A stretch of 43,825 bases of DNA from Sphaerisporangium cinnabarinum (GTDB taxonomy: Bacteria > Actinomycetota > Actinomycetes > Actinomycetales > Cellulomonadaceae), in assembly GCA_003052455.1 (NCBI GenBank), contig QAPD01000039.1, positions 1 through 43,825 of the forward strand, written 5' to 3'. Shown piece by piece: positions 30,485 through 38,045 of the stretch. Each line of letters opens with the position of its first letter. The stretch's first letter is position 1. The notes under the pieces are model-generated. The model saw nothing but the letters and a program-made list of their open reading frames with translations, made no database searches and was not told the origin of the DNA. A program made the position numbers and the translations under genes.

Positions 30485-31159
30485 TCAGGCGCGTCGCGGC
30501 GCGTCGGCGAGGCGGTAGCCCATCCCGCGCACGGTGACGAAGTGCTCCGCGCCGAGCTTGTTGCGCAGGTACCGCACGTACACGTCCACGACGTTGGAGC
30601 CGGGGTCGAAGTCGTAGCCCCACACGCGCGATAGGAGCTGCTCGCGGGAGAGGACCTGCCCGGGGTTGCGCAGGAACGCCTCGGCGAGCGCGAACTCCCG
30701 GGCCGAGAGGTCGACCTCGCGGTCGGACGTCCGGGCGCGGCGCGTGCGCAGGTCCAGGCTCAGCGCGCCGTGCGTGAGCACCGTGACCTCGCCCGCGGGC
30801 TCGCTGCGCAGCCGGAGCCGGATGCGCGCGAGGAGCTCCTCGAAGCGGAACGGCTTGGCCATGTAGTCGTCGGCGCCGCTCTCGAGCCCGGCGACGGTGT
30901 CCGTGACGGACGTGCGCGCCGTGAGGATGATGACGGGGATCGCGTTCCCCGTCTCCCGCAGCCGGCGCAGCACGGTGAAGCCGTCCTGGTCCGGCAGGCC
31001 GAGGTCGAGCACGAGGAGCGCGAAGTCGCCGCTGCTCGCGAGGTCGAACGCCTCGCGGCCCGTCGCGACCGTGGTGCTCGCGTAGCCCGCGGCGCGCAGC
31101 CCCTTGGCCACGAACGACGCGATGCGGGTCTCGTCCTCGGCGACGAGGATCTGGCTCAC
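30485..31159 (-). CDS. OmpR-family response regulator
   Basis: A 224-residue two-component regulator. Receiver domain (~1-115) with acidic pocket EDE (8-10), phosphoacceptor Asp52 in LVLDLGLPD, Thr in ILTART, and Lys in MAKPF. The winged-helix output domain follows (~128-220; LSAREFALAEAFLRNPGQVLSREQLLSRVWG ... VDVYVRYLRNKLG, TVRGMGYRL). It starts at GTG overlapping the kinase stop (GTGA). As OmpR-type proteins bind tandem sites about 11 bp apart, it is the obvious candidate to bind the TGAGA boxes at sites A, B and C around it. Confidence 0.97.
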   Translation of the reverse strand: MSQILVAEDETRIASFVAKGLRAAGYASTTVATGREAFDLASSGDFALLVLDLGLPDQDGFTVLRRLRETGNAIPVIILTARTSVTDTVAGLESGADDYMAKPFRFEELLARIRLRLRSEPAGEVTVLTHGALSLDLRTRRARTSDREVDLSAREFALAEAFLRNPGQVLSREQLLSRVWGYDFDPGSNVVDVYVRYLRNKLGAEHFVTVRGMGYRLADAPRRA

Positions 31160-32847
31160 CGGGTGGTCCTTCCGTCGGGGTCCGTGCCGGTCTCGGTGCC
31201 GGTCTCTGTGCTGGTCTCTGTGCTGGTCTGGGCGCCGTCCCCGGCGGGGGTGCCGTTCTCGGAGCCCGCACCCGCGCTGGTCGGCTGCACACCCGGGGCG
31301 TCCGGGGGCAGCTCGGGGGTCGGGGCGGACGGCGCGGTGGGCGCGGTCGGCGCGGCGGCCCCGGAGGGGGTCGCGGCGTCGGCGGCCGTCGTGGGGTCCG
31401 CCCCGGGGACCGGGACGAGCGGCAGGTCGAGCGTGAACGTCGACCCGACGCCGGGCGTCGAGTCCACGTGCACGCGGCCGCCGTGGCCGTCGGCGATCGC
31501 GGCGACGATCGCGAGCCCCAGCCCGGCGCCCTCGGGGTGCGCCGCGCCCGGCGTCGTCGCCTGCGCGAACCGCTCGAAGATGCGGTCCTGCTGCTCGGGG
31601 GCGATCCCCACGCCCTCGTCGCGGACCCAGACGCGCACGCGCGCGCCGTCGTCGGACACGGCCGAGCCGAGCGCGACGACCGAGCCGGGCACCGAGAACT
31701 TCACCGCGTTGGCCGCGAGCTGGAGCAGCGCCTGCGTGAGGCGCTGCGCGTCCGCCCGCACCACGATGTCGGCGCGCGCGTCGACGAGCCAGCGACGGTC
31801 GCCGAGCGTGCGGACCTTGTCGTGCACGTCGTCGAGCAGGCGCCCGAGGTCCGTGTCGAGCGGGCGCACGAAGTCCGGGCGGCCGGCGGTCGCGAGCGTC
31901 ACGAGGTCGTCCACGAGACGGTTCATGCGGTCGAGCTCGTCGAGCGCGAGGTCGCGCGTCTCGGTGGTGTCGGTCGGGTCGTGCGGGTCCATGAGCTCGA
32001 GATGGCCCCGCACCACGGTGAGGGGCGTGCGCAGCTCGTGCCCGACGTCGTCGATGAGCCGCCGCTGCGAGTCGAACGCGCCCTCGAGCCGGTCGAGCAT
32101 GCCGTTCACGGTGCGGGACAGGTCGGAGAGGTCGTCGTTGCCCGTGACCGGGATCCGCGCGGAGAGGTCGGTCTCGCCGATGCGCTGCGCCGTGCGCGAG
32201 AGCGTGCGGATCGGGAGCAGGAGCCGGCCGGCCACGACCCAGCCCACGACACCGATGAGCACGAGCGCGCCGAGCGCGACGACGGCGTACGTGCGGAAGA
32301 CCTGGGCGAACTCGGCGTGCTCCGCCGAGCGGTCGTAGGCGAGCACGAGCGCCGCGGGGGGCCCGGCGTCCGCCCCGGTCGCGCGCACGGGCGCGACGAG
32401 CGCGCGGTAGTCCGCCGTCGCCGTCCGGACCGAGCGCAGCACCACGTGGTCTCCCGTCACGAGGGGCGACAGCGCGGCGACGAGCTCGGCGTCCCCCTCC
32501 AGGCGCAGGCGCACGTCCTGCTGCGACACGAGCGGCGCCCGACCCTCGCGGAGCCCGAGCACGCCCTCGTTGTGGGCGGGCACGGTGAGCTGGATCGACG
32601 CGACCACGACGTCGTCGGCGGACCGGAACGGCTCGCCCGTCACGGGGTTCACGCCGGAGCCTGCGATCCGCCGGAGCTCGTTCGCGCTCCGGGTGAGGCT
32701 CTCGTCGATGCGCGCGTCGAGCTGGCCGCGCTGCAGGAACCACGCGGCGCCGCCCGCGAGGAGCAGCGCCAGGGCGGACAGGCCGAGGAACGCCGCGAGC
32801 ATGCGGGTGCGGACCGTCAGCCCTGCGCCGCGCGCCCGGCGCCTCAC
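31156..32847 (-). CDS. Membrane sensor histidine kinase
   Basis: A 563-residue sensor. Helix 1 (~15-38), an extracytoplasmic sensor (~39-185), helix 2 (~187-210), HAMP (~211-262; LLLPIRTLSRTAQRI), HisKA with DVGHELRTPL (His270), and HATPase with ANAVKFS (N box), DEGVGI (G1) and GAGLGLAI (G2). All catalytic motifs are intact. After the ATPase domain comes a ~95-residue Pro/Ala/Thr/Glu tail ending in TET/GT repeats, unusual for the family, encoded in part by a 12-bp tandem repeat. It starts at GTG overlapping the upstream stop and is coupled to the response regulator. The signal is unknown; the neighbouring Asp-rich protein may take part in sensing (inference). Confidence 0.96.
   Translation of the reverse strand: MRRRARGAGLTVRTRMLAAFLGLSALALLLAGGAAWFLQRGQLDARIDESLTRSANELRRIAGSGVNPVTGEPFRSADDVVVASIQLTVPAHNEGVLGLREGRAPLVSQQDVRLRLEGDAELVAALSPLVTGDHVVLRSVRTATADYRALVAPVRATGADAGPPAALVLAYDRSAEHAEFAQVFRTYAVVALGALVLIGVVGWVVAGRLLLPIRTLSRTAQRIGETDLSARIPVTGNDDLSDLSRTVNGMLDRLEGAFDSQRRLIDDVGHELRTPLTVVRGHLELMDPHDPTDTTETRDLALDELDRMNRLVDDLVTLATAGRPDFVRPLDTDLGRLLDDVHDKVRTLGDRRWLVDARADIVVRADAQRLTQALLQLAANAVKFSVPGSVVALGSAVSDDGARVRVWVRDEGVGIAPEQQDRIFERFAQATTPGAAHPEGAGLGLAIVAAIADGHGGRVHVDSTPGVGSTFTLDLPLVPVPGADPTTAADAATPSGAAAPTAPTAPSAPTPELPPDAPGVQPTSAGAGSENGTPAGDGAQTSTETSTETGTETGTDPDGRTTR
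31184..31231. repeat. Four 12-bp tandem repeats in the kinase 3' end
   Basis: Units GTGCCGGTCTCG, GTGCCGGTCTCT, GTGCTGGTCTCT and GTGCTGGTCTGG (plus strand). They encode the TET/GT repeats of the sensor kinase tail. Each unit is a multiple of three, so copy number can change without a frameshift. Confidence 0.85.
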
Positions 32848-33167
32848 CCGTCGTCCTGGTCGTCGGTCGCATCATCGTCCGGGCCGTCGTCCGAGTCGTC
32901 GGTCGCGTCGTCGTCCGGGTCGTCGTCGCTCGACGGCGGGGCGGGCGTGACGCGGTCGTCGTCGTCCGCGTCGTCGTCGCCGTCGTCGGTCGGGCTGGGC
33001 GTCGGGCTCGGCGTCGTCGGGGTCGTGGCCGGGGGAGCGGGCGTCACGACGACGGCGACCCCGACGTCGCGGTCCTGCGGGCGTGCGGCGAGGGCGCCGG
33101 CCGCAGCGGCGCCGGCGAGGACGACGACGAGCGCCCCCACGAGCCACGCGACGGTCCGGCGAGTCAT
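32844..33167 (-). CDS. Small membrane-anchored, Asp-rich extracytoplasmic protein
   Basis: A 107-residue protein: a short Arg-containing N-terminus (MTRRTVAW), one hydrophobic helix (~7-30), a Pro/Thr linker, then ~55 residues dominated by Asp with Ser, Pro and Thr (runs such as DDGDDDADDDD). If exported, as the helix and positive N-terminus suggest, the tail is a strong divalent-cation-binding peptide. No family is recognised. It is the first gene of the operon with the sensor kinase (GTGA overlap) and response regulator, placing it as an accessory sensor, ligand trap or target. ATG at 33167 follows a -10-like element by 6 bases, so it is probably leaderless; the longer upstream frame would cross the box array. 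Confidence 0.75.
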   Translation of the reverse strand: MTRRTVAWLVGALVVVLAGAAAAGALAARPQDRDVGVAVVVTPAPPATTPTTPSPTPSPTDDGDDDADDDDRVTPAPPSSDDDPDDDATDDSDDGPDDDATDDQDDG

Positions 33168-33173
33168 GGACCC

Positions 33174-33207
33174 AGTATCGGAGAGCCGGATGAGACGCAC
33201 ATGAGAA
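33174..33207 (-). promoter_or_regulatory. Promoter with three 11-bp-spaced TGAGA boxes, site C
   Basis: On the plus strand the boxes GGAGAG (33180), TGAGAC (33191) and TGAGAA (33202) are spaced exactly 11 bases. The box at 33180 abuts the minus-strand -10 GATACT (33179-33174), which is itself 6 bases before the ATG. A regulator bound there would replace a -35 element, the usual class II activation layout for OmpR-type activators. It suggests autoregulation of the two-component operon. Confidence 0.65.
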
Positions 33208-33235
33208 GCCCGCGCGACGCACCAGGATCCCATGT

Positions 33236-33251
33236 ATCTTGATGTCAAGAT
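33236..33251. promoter_or_regulatory. MarR-like palindromic operator
   Basis: ATCTTGATGTCAAGAT is a perfect 7-bp dyad with a TG centre, followed by a second half-site TTGATGTC at 33254-33261, 15 bases from the first. AT-rich sites of the form TTGA-N2-TCAA are typical of MarR-family repressors. No MarR gene is in the window. Confidence 0.65.
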
Positions 33252-33267
33252 TGTTGATGTCTAGACA
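33239..33267 (+). promoter_or_regulatory. Promoter of the methyltransferase gene
   Basis: TTGATG (33239-33244), 17-base spacer, TAGACA (33262-33267). The -35 is inside the palindromic operator, so a bound repressor would exclude RNA polymerase. Confidence 0.55.
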
Positions 33268-33288
33268 CTGCGACCGGACGGAGCCGTG

Positions 33289-34059
33289 ATGCCCCGCGAC
33301 TGGGACCCTGCCCTCTACCTCCGCCACGCCGACGAGCGCACGCGCCCGATGGCCGACCTCGTGGCGCGCGTCCCCGTCGACGCACGCACGGTCGTCGACC
33401 TCGGGTCCGGCCCCGGCCACCTGACCCCGCTGCTGCACGCGCGCTGGCCCGAGGCCTCGATCACCGGGATCGACGCCTCACCGGCCATGGTCGACACGGC
33501 CCGGCGCGACGCGTCCGCCCCGTGGGTCCGGTACGAGCTCGCGGACGTGCGCTCGTGGTCGCCGCCCGCGCCCGCCGACGTCGTCGTGAGCAACGCGACG
33601 CTCCAGTGGGTGCCCGACCACCTCGACCTCCTCTCCCGGCTCGCCGACCACGTCGCCCTGGACGGCGCGCTCGCGTTCTCCGTCCCCGGCAACCACGACG
33701 CGCCGAGCCACCGGCTCCTGCGCGAGCTCGCGGGACGGTCCCCGTACGCCGCGCACACCGCGGGGGTCGAGCGCCCCGCAGCCCACGACCCCGAGGTCTA
33801 CCTCGACGCGCTCGCGGCCCTCGGCTGGACCGTCGACGCCTGGGAGACGACGTACGTCCACGTGCTCCGCGGCCCGGACCCCGTGCTGCGCTGGGTCTCC
33901 GCGACGGGCGCCCGCCCCGTGCTCCAGGCCCTCCCCGACGACCTGCGCGAGGCGTTCGTCGCGCAGTACGCCGCCGCGCTGCGGGACGCGTACCCGGAGC
34001 GCGGCGCGGGCACGCTGCTGCCGTTCCGCCGCGTCTTCGTCGTCGCGACGCGCGCGTGA
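33289..34059 (+). CDS. tam: Trans-aconitate 2-methyltransferase-like SAM-dependent methyltransferase
   Basis: A 256-residue class I methyltransferase. It begins WDPALYLRHADERTRPMADL, the characteristic Tam start. The SAM-binding motif I is VVDLGSGPGHLTPLL, followed by GIDASPAMVDTAR, and VVSNATLQWVPDH is typical of the family. Tam methylates trans-aconitate, a toxic by-product of cis-aconitate, using S-adenosylmethionine in the cytosol. The family is well supported; the substrate is inferred. ATG at 33289 is preferred over the adjacent GTG because GGAG lies 5 bases upstream. The MarR-like operator suggests induction by a small ligand. It converges with the deaminase gene. Confidence 0.9.
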   Translation: MPRDWDPALYLRHADERTRPMADLVARVPVDARTVVDLGSGPGHLTPLLHARWPEASITGIDASPAMVDTARRDASAPWVRYELADVRSWSPPAPADVVVSNATLQWVPDHLDLLSRLADHVALDGALAFSVPGNHDAPSHRLLRELAGRSPYAAHTAGVERPAAHDPEVYLDALAALGWTVDAWETTYVHVLRGPDPVLRWVSATGARPVLQALPDDLREAFVAQYAAALRDAYPERGAGTLLPFRRVFVVATRA

Positions 34060-34107
34060 CCCCCGCGGCGCGCCCCCGCCCTCCGGCGGCCGGCGCGCCC
34101 CCCGGCG

Positions 34108-35127
34108 TCAGCCCGCCGCGAGCCAGTCGTCCACGCCCGCGAGGAGCCGCCGCTTGGTGCCCGACGACGCCCGGCTCGCCCGGATCGACGACCGTGCGAG
34201 GTCGGCGAGCTCTGCGTCCGAGAACCCGTGCTCGCGCCGCGCGGTCTCGTACTGCCCGACGAGCCGGGACCCGAACAGCAGCGGGTCGTCGGCGCCGAGC
34301 GCGACCTGCGCGCCCGCGTCGACGAGCGCGCCGAGCGGCACCTGCCCCGCCTCCTCGTAGACGCCGAGCGAGACGTTCGACGCCGGGCACACCTCGAGCG
34401 CGATCCCGCGGTCCACGACGTCGTCGAGGACGCGCCGGTCCTCCGCCGACCGCACCCCGTGGCCCAGGCGGTCCGGGACCAGCTCGCGCACGACCTCGTG
34501 CACGTGGCCCGGGCCCAGGAGCTCGCCGCCGTGCGGCACCGACGCGAGCCCCGCCCGTCGCGCGATCGCGAACGCGCGCGCGAACTCGGCGGTGTCGCCG
34601 CGCCGCTCGTCGTTGCTCAGGCCGAACCCCACGACCTCGCCCGCCCCCTCGCCCGCGTACTGCGCCGCGAGCCGCGCGAGGGTCCGCGCGTCGAGCGGGT
34701 GCCGCGTGCGCGACGCCGCGACGACCACCGCGACCTCGGTCCCCGTCGCGGCGCTCGCGGACCGGGCGGCATCGAGCACGATCTCCACGGCCGGGGTGAT
34801 GCCCCCGACGAACGGCGCGTACGACGTCGGGTCCACCTGGATCTCGAGCCGCCCCGACCCCTCCGCGGCGTCGTCCTGCGCCGCCTCGAGCACGATGCGC
34901 CGCATGTCGGCCTCGGACCGCACGCACGCGCGCGCCGCGTCGTACAGCCGCTGGAACCGGAACCAGCCGCGCTCGGTGGGCGGCAGACGCAGCGGGTCGC
35001 CGTCGACGAGGGCGTGGGGGAGCCGCACGTCGTACTGCGCGGCGAGGTCGCGCAGCGTGTCGGGTCGCATGGACCCCGTGAAGTGCAGGTGCAGGTGGGC
35101 CTTGGGGAGCGTCGCGAGGTCTCGCAC
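34108..35127 (-). CDS. Adenosine deaminase family protein
   Basis: A 339-residue metal-dependent deaminase of the ADA family, converting adenosine (or a related purine or aminodeoxyfutalosine) to the inosine form. Zinc-site motifs: HLHLHF near residues 11-16, HGGE in the middle, GHGVRSA, the CPASNVSLG segment, and GADDPLLF carrying the zinc-binding Asp in place of the common NTDDP. It is complete in length. The start is GTG, without a strong ribosome-binding site. In Streptomyces and relatives a deaminase of this family sits near secE, so this one is probably part of the conserved neighbourhood. The substrate cannot be settled from motifs alone. Confidence 0.93.
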   Translation of the reverse strand: MRDLATLPKAHLHLHFTGSMRPDTLRDLAAQYDVRLPHALVDGDPLRLPPTERGWFRFQRLYDAARACVRSEADMRRIVLEAAQDDAAEGSGRLEIQVDPTSYAPFVGGITPAVEIVLDAARSASAATGTEVAVVVAASRTRHPLDARTLARLAAQYAGEGAGEVVGFGLSNDERRGDTAEFARAFAIARRAGLASVPHGGELLGPGHVHEVVRELVPDRLGHGVRSAEDRRVLDDVVDRGIALEVCPASNVSLGVYEEAGQVPLGALVDAGAQVALGADDPLLFGSRLVGQYETARREHGFSDAELADLARSSIRASRASSGTKRRLLAGVDDWLAAG

Positions 35128-35228
35128 AGCGGGAGTCTGTCACGGGCGCCCGGCGCCCGCCGTCGGACGCCGCCCGGTCCCGCCGCAGGTCGCGCCGCAG
35201 GTCCGCGCGTCGGCGACGCCCCCGCGCG

Positions 35229-35900
35229 TCACACGCCGGGGAGGAACCCGCGCTGCATCGCGACCGTCACGGCGGCGGTGCGGTCGTCCACCCCGAGCTT
35301 GGCGAAGGCCCGCAGCAGGTGTGTCTTCACGGTCGCCTCGGCGATGAACAGCTCGCGCCCGACGGCCGCGTTCGACAGCCCGCGGGCCACGAGCCGCAGC
35401 ACCTCGACCTCGCGGTCCGTGAGCCGCTCCGTCCCGCGCACCGAGGTCACGAGGCGCGTCGCGACGCTCGGCGCCAGCACGGTCTGACCCCGCGCCGCGG
35501 CTCGCACGCCCGCCACGAGCTCGTCGCGCGGCGTGTCCTTGAGCAGGTAGCCCGTGGCGCCCGCCTCGACGGCCCGCAGGATGTCGGCGTCGGTCTCGTA
35601 CGTCGTGAGCACGACGACGCGCGGCCCCGCACCCCCGCGCGCGTGCCCGCGGCCCGGGGCGCCGAGGATCGCCGCGGTCGCGCCGACGCCGTCGAGCACG
35701 GGCATCCGCAGGTCCATGAGCACGACGTCGGGCGCCAGCTCGCGCGCGAGCTCCACCGCCTGCGCGCCGTCGCCCGCCTCCCCGACCACCGCCAGGTCGG
35801 GCTCGGCAGCCAGCATCCCCACGATGCCCGAGCGCACGACCGGGTGGTCGTCCACCACGAGCACGCGCACCGCGCCGTCCCGGCCTGTCGTCCCCGTCAC
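35229..35900 (-). CDS. NarL/LuxR-family response regulator
   Basis: A 223-residue regulator: receiver domain (~11-130) with DDHP (17-20), phosphoacceptor Asp63 in VLMDLRMP, Thr in VLTTY and Lys in LLKDTP, then a LuxR-type helix-turn-helix (~160-215; LTDREVEVLRLVARGLSNAAVGRELFIAEATVKTHLLRAFAKLG). A Gly/Arg-rich insertion (APGRGHARGGAGP) sits before the fourth receiver strand. It starts at GTG overlapping the kinase stop. It is the last gene of the ABC-kinase-regulator operon and probably regulates it in response to membrane or antibiotic stress, as LiaR/DesR-like systems do (inference). Confidence 0.97.
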   Translation of the reverse strand: MTGTTGRDGAVRVLVVDDHPVVRSGIVGMLAAEPDLAVVGEAGDGAQAVELARELAPDVVLMDLRMPVLDGVGATAAILGAPGRGHARGGAGPRVVVLTTYETDADILRAVEAGATGYLLKDTPRDELVAGVRAAARGQTVLAPSVATRLVTSVRGTERLTDREVEVLRLVARGLSNAAVGRELFIAEATVKTHLLRAFAKLGVDDRTAAVTVAMQRGFLPGV

Positions 35901-37201
35901 CGCACCGCTCCTCGCCTCGTCGGGGCCGTCCGGCCCGTGCCCACGCCCGTCGCGGGCAGCCGCACCGCGACGCGCGTGCCCCCGCCCGGCGCGGGCCCGA
36001 CGTCGAGGCTGCCGCCCTCCGCGGCGACGCGCTCGCGCATGCCCCGCAGACCGTAGCCCTCGGCCGCGTCGTCGGGCAGCCCGCGGCCGTCGTCGCACAC
36101 CTCGAGGAGGGTCCCGTCCGCGTCGTGGCGCAGCCCGACCCGCACCGCGCCCGCCCCGGCGTGGCGCCGCACGTTCGTCAGCGCCTCCTGCGCCGAGCGC
36201 AGCAGCACGACCTCCGCGGCGCTCGACAGCCCCGGGACGTCGTCGGCCGCGAGGTCCACGGGCGTCCCCGTCTCCTCGGCGAACCGCACCGCGAGGCGGC
36301 GCAGGGCCTCCCCGAGCGTGCTGCCCTGCAACGGGGCCGGCGCGGAGGCCGCGACGAGCGCCCGGGCCTCGGCGAGGTTGTCGCGTGCCGTCGACTCGAC
36401 GAGCGCGAGACGCTCGCGCGCCGCGTCCGGGGCGCCCCGGTCGAGGTCGGCGCTCGCGGCCTGCGCGAGCATGACGACGCTCGTGAACCCCTGGGCGAGC
36501 GTGTCGTGGATCTCCTGGGCGACCCGCTCGCGCTCCGCGAGCACGCCCGCCTCGTGGTGCGAGCGCGCGAGCTCGGCCTGCGTCGCGCGCAGCGCGTCGA
36601 CGAGGCGCGCGTGCCGCTCCGACTGCCGCATCGTGTGCGCCGTCCACAGCCCGAGGCTCAGCGCGAACGCGAGCGCGACGCCCATCTGCGGCGCGGCGCT
36701 CGCCAGCTCGTCGGGCTCGACGCGCCCCGTCGTCGGGTCGAACGCGAGCGCGAGCGCGGTGCCGGCCGCGAGCGCGACGCACAGCACGACCTGCGCCCCG
36801 AGGTGCTCCGAGAGCATCCAGATCTGCGTGAAGACGGCGAACAGCAGGAGCGTGCCGAGCGCGTCCTGCCCGACGACGACCAACGTGCCCGCGATCGCGA
36901 CGAGGAGGTAGAGGTGCGCCGGCACCTGCGCGCGCGTGCGCGCCGCGCGCCGCCCCCACGCGAGGTAGGCCAGGAGGATCGTCCCGAGCGCCGCGAGCGA
37001 CACGAGCAGGGCCGTGCCGCCGACGCCCGCGGTGAGCAGCGCGAGCGCGCTGAGCACGACGATGACGTAGAACGCTACGTCCCACCAGCGCACGTCGCGC
37101 GCCCACGTGCCGTCGAGCTGGGCCGCGGCCGCACCGTCCTCGGCGCCCGCCCCGGGCGCCGGGAGGCTGCCCGCGGGCGACGGCGGGTCAGCCGTCGTCA
37201 C
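35897..37201 (-). CDS. NarL-type sensor histidine kinase (HisKA_3)
   Basis: A 434-residue sensor with five or six transmembrane helices in the first ~185 residues and almost no extracytoplasmic loops, so it probably senses within the membrane, like DesK or LiaS. The dimerisation motif is ERERVAQEIHDTLAQGF (His232). The HATPase has AQEALTNVRRHA, DDGRGLP and GYGLRGMRERV. It is coupled to the response regulator by a 4-base overlap and overlaps the permease end by 14 bases, so ABC transporter and sensor are made together. This arrangement often marks a detoxification or lipid/antibiotic export module. Confidence 0.96.
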   Translation of the reverse strand: MTTADPPSPAGSLPAPGAGAEDGAAAAQLDGTWARDVRWWDVAFYVIVVLSALALLTAGVGGTALLVSLAALGTILLAYLAWGRRAARTRAQVPAHLYLLVAIAGTLVVVGQDALGTLLLFAVFTQIWMLSEHLGAQVVLCVALAAGTALALAFDPTTGRVEPDELASAAPQMGVALAFALSLGLWTAHTMRQSERHARLVDALRATQAELARSHHEAGVLAERERVAQEIHDTLAQGFTSVVMLAQAASADLDRGAPDAARERLALVESTARDNLAEARALVAASAPAPLQGSTLGEALRRLAVRFAEETGTPVDLAADDVPGLSSAAEVVLLRSAQEALTNVRRHAGAGAVRVGLRHDADGTLLEVCDDGRGLPDDAAEGYGLRGMRERVAAEGGSLDVGPAPGGGTRVAVRLPATGVGTGRTAPTRRGAVR

Positions 37202-38045
37202 GGCGCCGCCACCGGAACGTCCGCGCGCCCACCACGAGCCCCACGACCAGCCATGCGACCAGTACAGCAGCGGTCGCCCCGTGCTGCCACGACCCGGACG
37301 GCTCGAGCGCCGCGGCCTGCTCGGGGAGGAAGACCGAGCGCATGCCCTGCGCCATCCACTTGAGCGGGAACACGGACGCCACGGTCTGCATCCACGTCGG
37401 CAGCGCGAAGAACGCGAAGAACACCCCGGAGATGAACTGCAGCACGAGCACGACGGGCGTGACGACCGCCGTCGCGGAGCGGCCCGACCGAGGCAGCGAC
37501 GAGAACGCGACCCCGCACACGGCGCCCGCGGCGCACCCGAGCACGAACACCCAGGCGAACGTCGTGAGCCGGGTCGCGGCGTCGGGCATGTCCCACGGCA
37601 TAGGGACGTCGTACACGACGGCCGCGAGGAGCAGCAGGAGCGCGGTCTGCACGAGCGAGGTCGCGAGGACCAGGCCCACCTTGCCGTAGAAGTACGCCGA
37701 CGCCGGCAGCGGGGTCGCGCGCAGGCGCTTGAGCGTGCCGTCGTCGCGCTCGACCGCGATCGAGATCGCGAGCGACTGGAAGCTCGTGAGCATGACGCCC
37801 GTGGCGATCATGCCCGGCAGGAAGTACTGCGCGAAGGGCACGGAGTAGCCCGCGGCGCCCTGGTCCTGGCCGTCGAAGACGGTCGCGAAGATCGCCAGCA
37901 TGATGAGCGGGTAGGTGAAGATGAACACGACCGCGTCGCGCTCGCGGAAGAACCCGCGCAGCTCGGCGCGCGTGCGCTCGACGCCGAGACGGCCGGGGCC
38001 GGGAAGGGTGGCGCGCGGGGCGCGCGCGGTCGGGGCGACGGTCAC
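37188..38045 (-). CDS. ABC-2 type transporter permease
   Basis: A 285-residue permease with six transmembrane helices (first ~45-65) and the ABC-2 signatures FFRERDAVVFIFTYPLIMLAIF, YFLPGMIATGVMLTSF, ERDDGTLKRLRATPLP and QFISGVFFAFFALPTWMQ...FPLKWMAQGMR. It is the membrane half of a DrrAB/YvfRS-type exporter for drugs, lipids or peptides. The start is GTG overlapping the ATPase stop (GTGA). The substrate is unknown. Confidence 0.95.
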   Translation of the reverse strand: MTVAPTARAPRATLPGPGRLGVERTRAELRGFFRERDAVVFIFTYPLIMLAIFATVFDGQDQGAAGYSVPFAQYFLPGMIATGVMLTSFQSLAISIAVERDDGTLKRLRATPLPASAYFYGKVGLVLATSLVQTALLLLLAAVVYDVPMPWDMPDAATRLTTFAWVFVLGCAAGAVCGVAFSSLPRSGRSATAVVTPVVLVLQFISGVFFAFFALPTWMQTVASVFPLKWMAQGMRSVFLPEQAAALEPSGSWQHGATAAVLVAWLVVGLVVGARTFRWRRRDDG

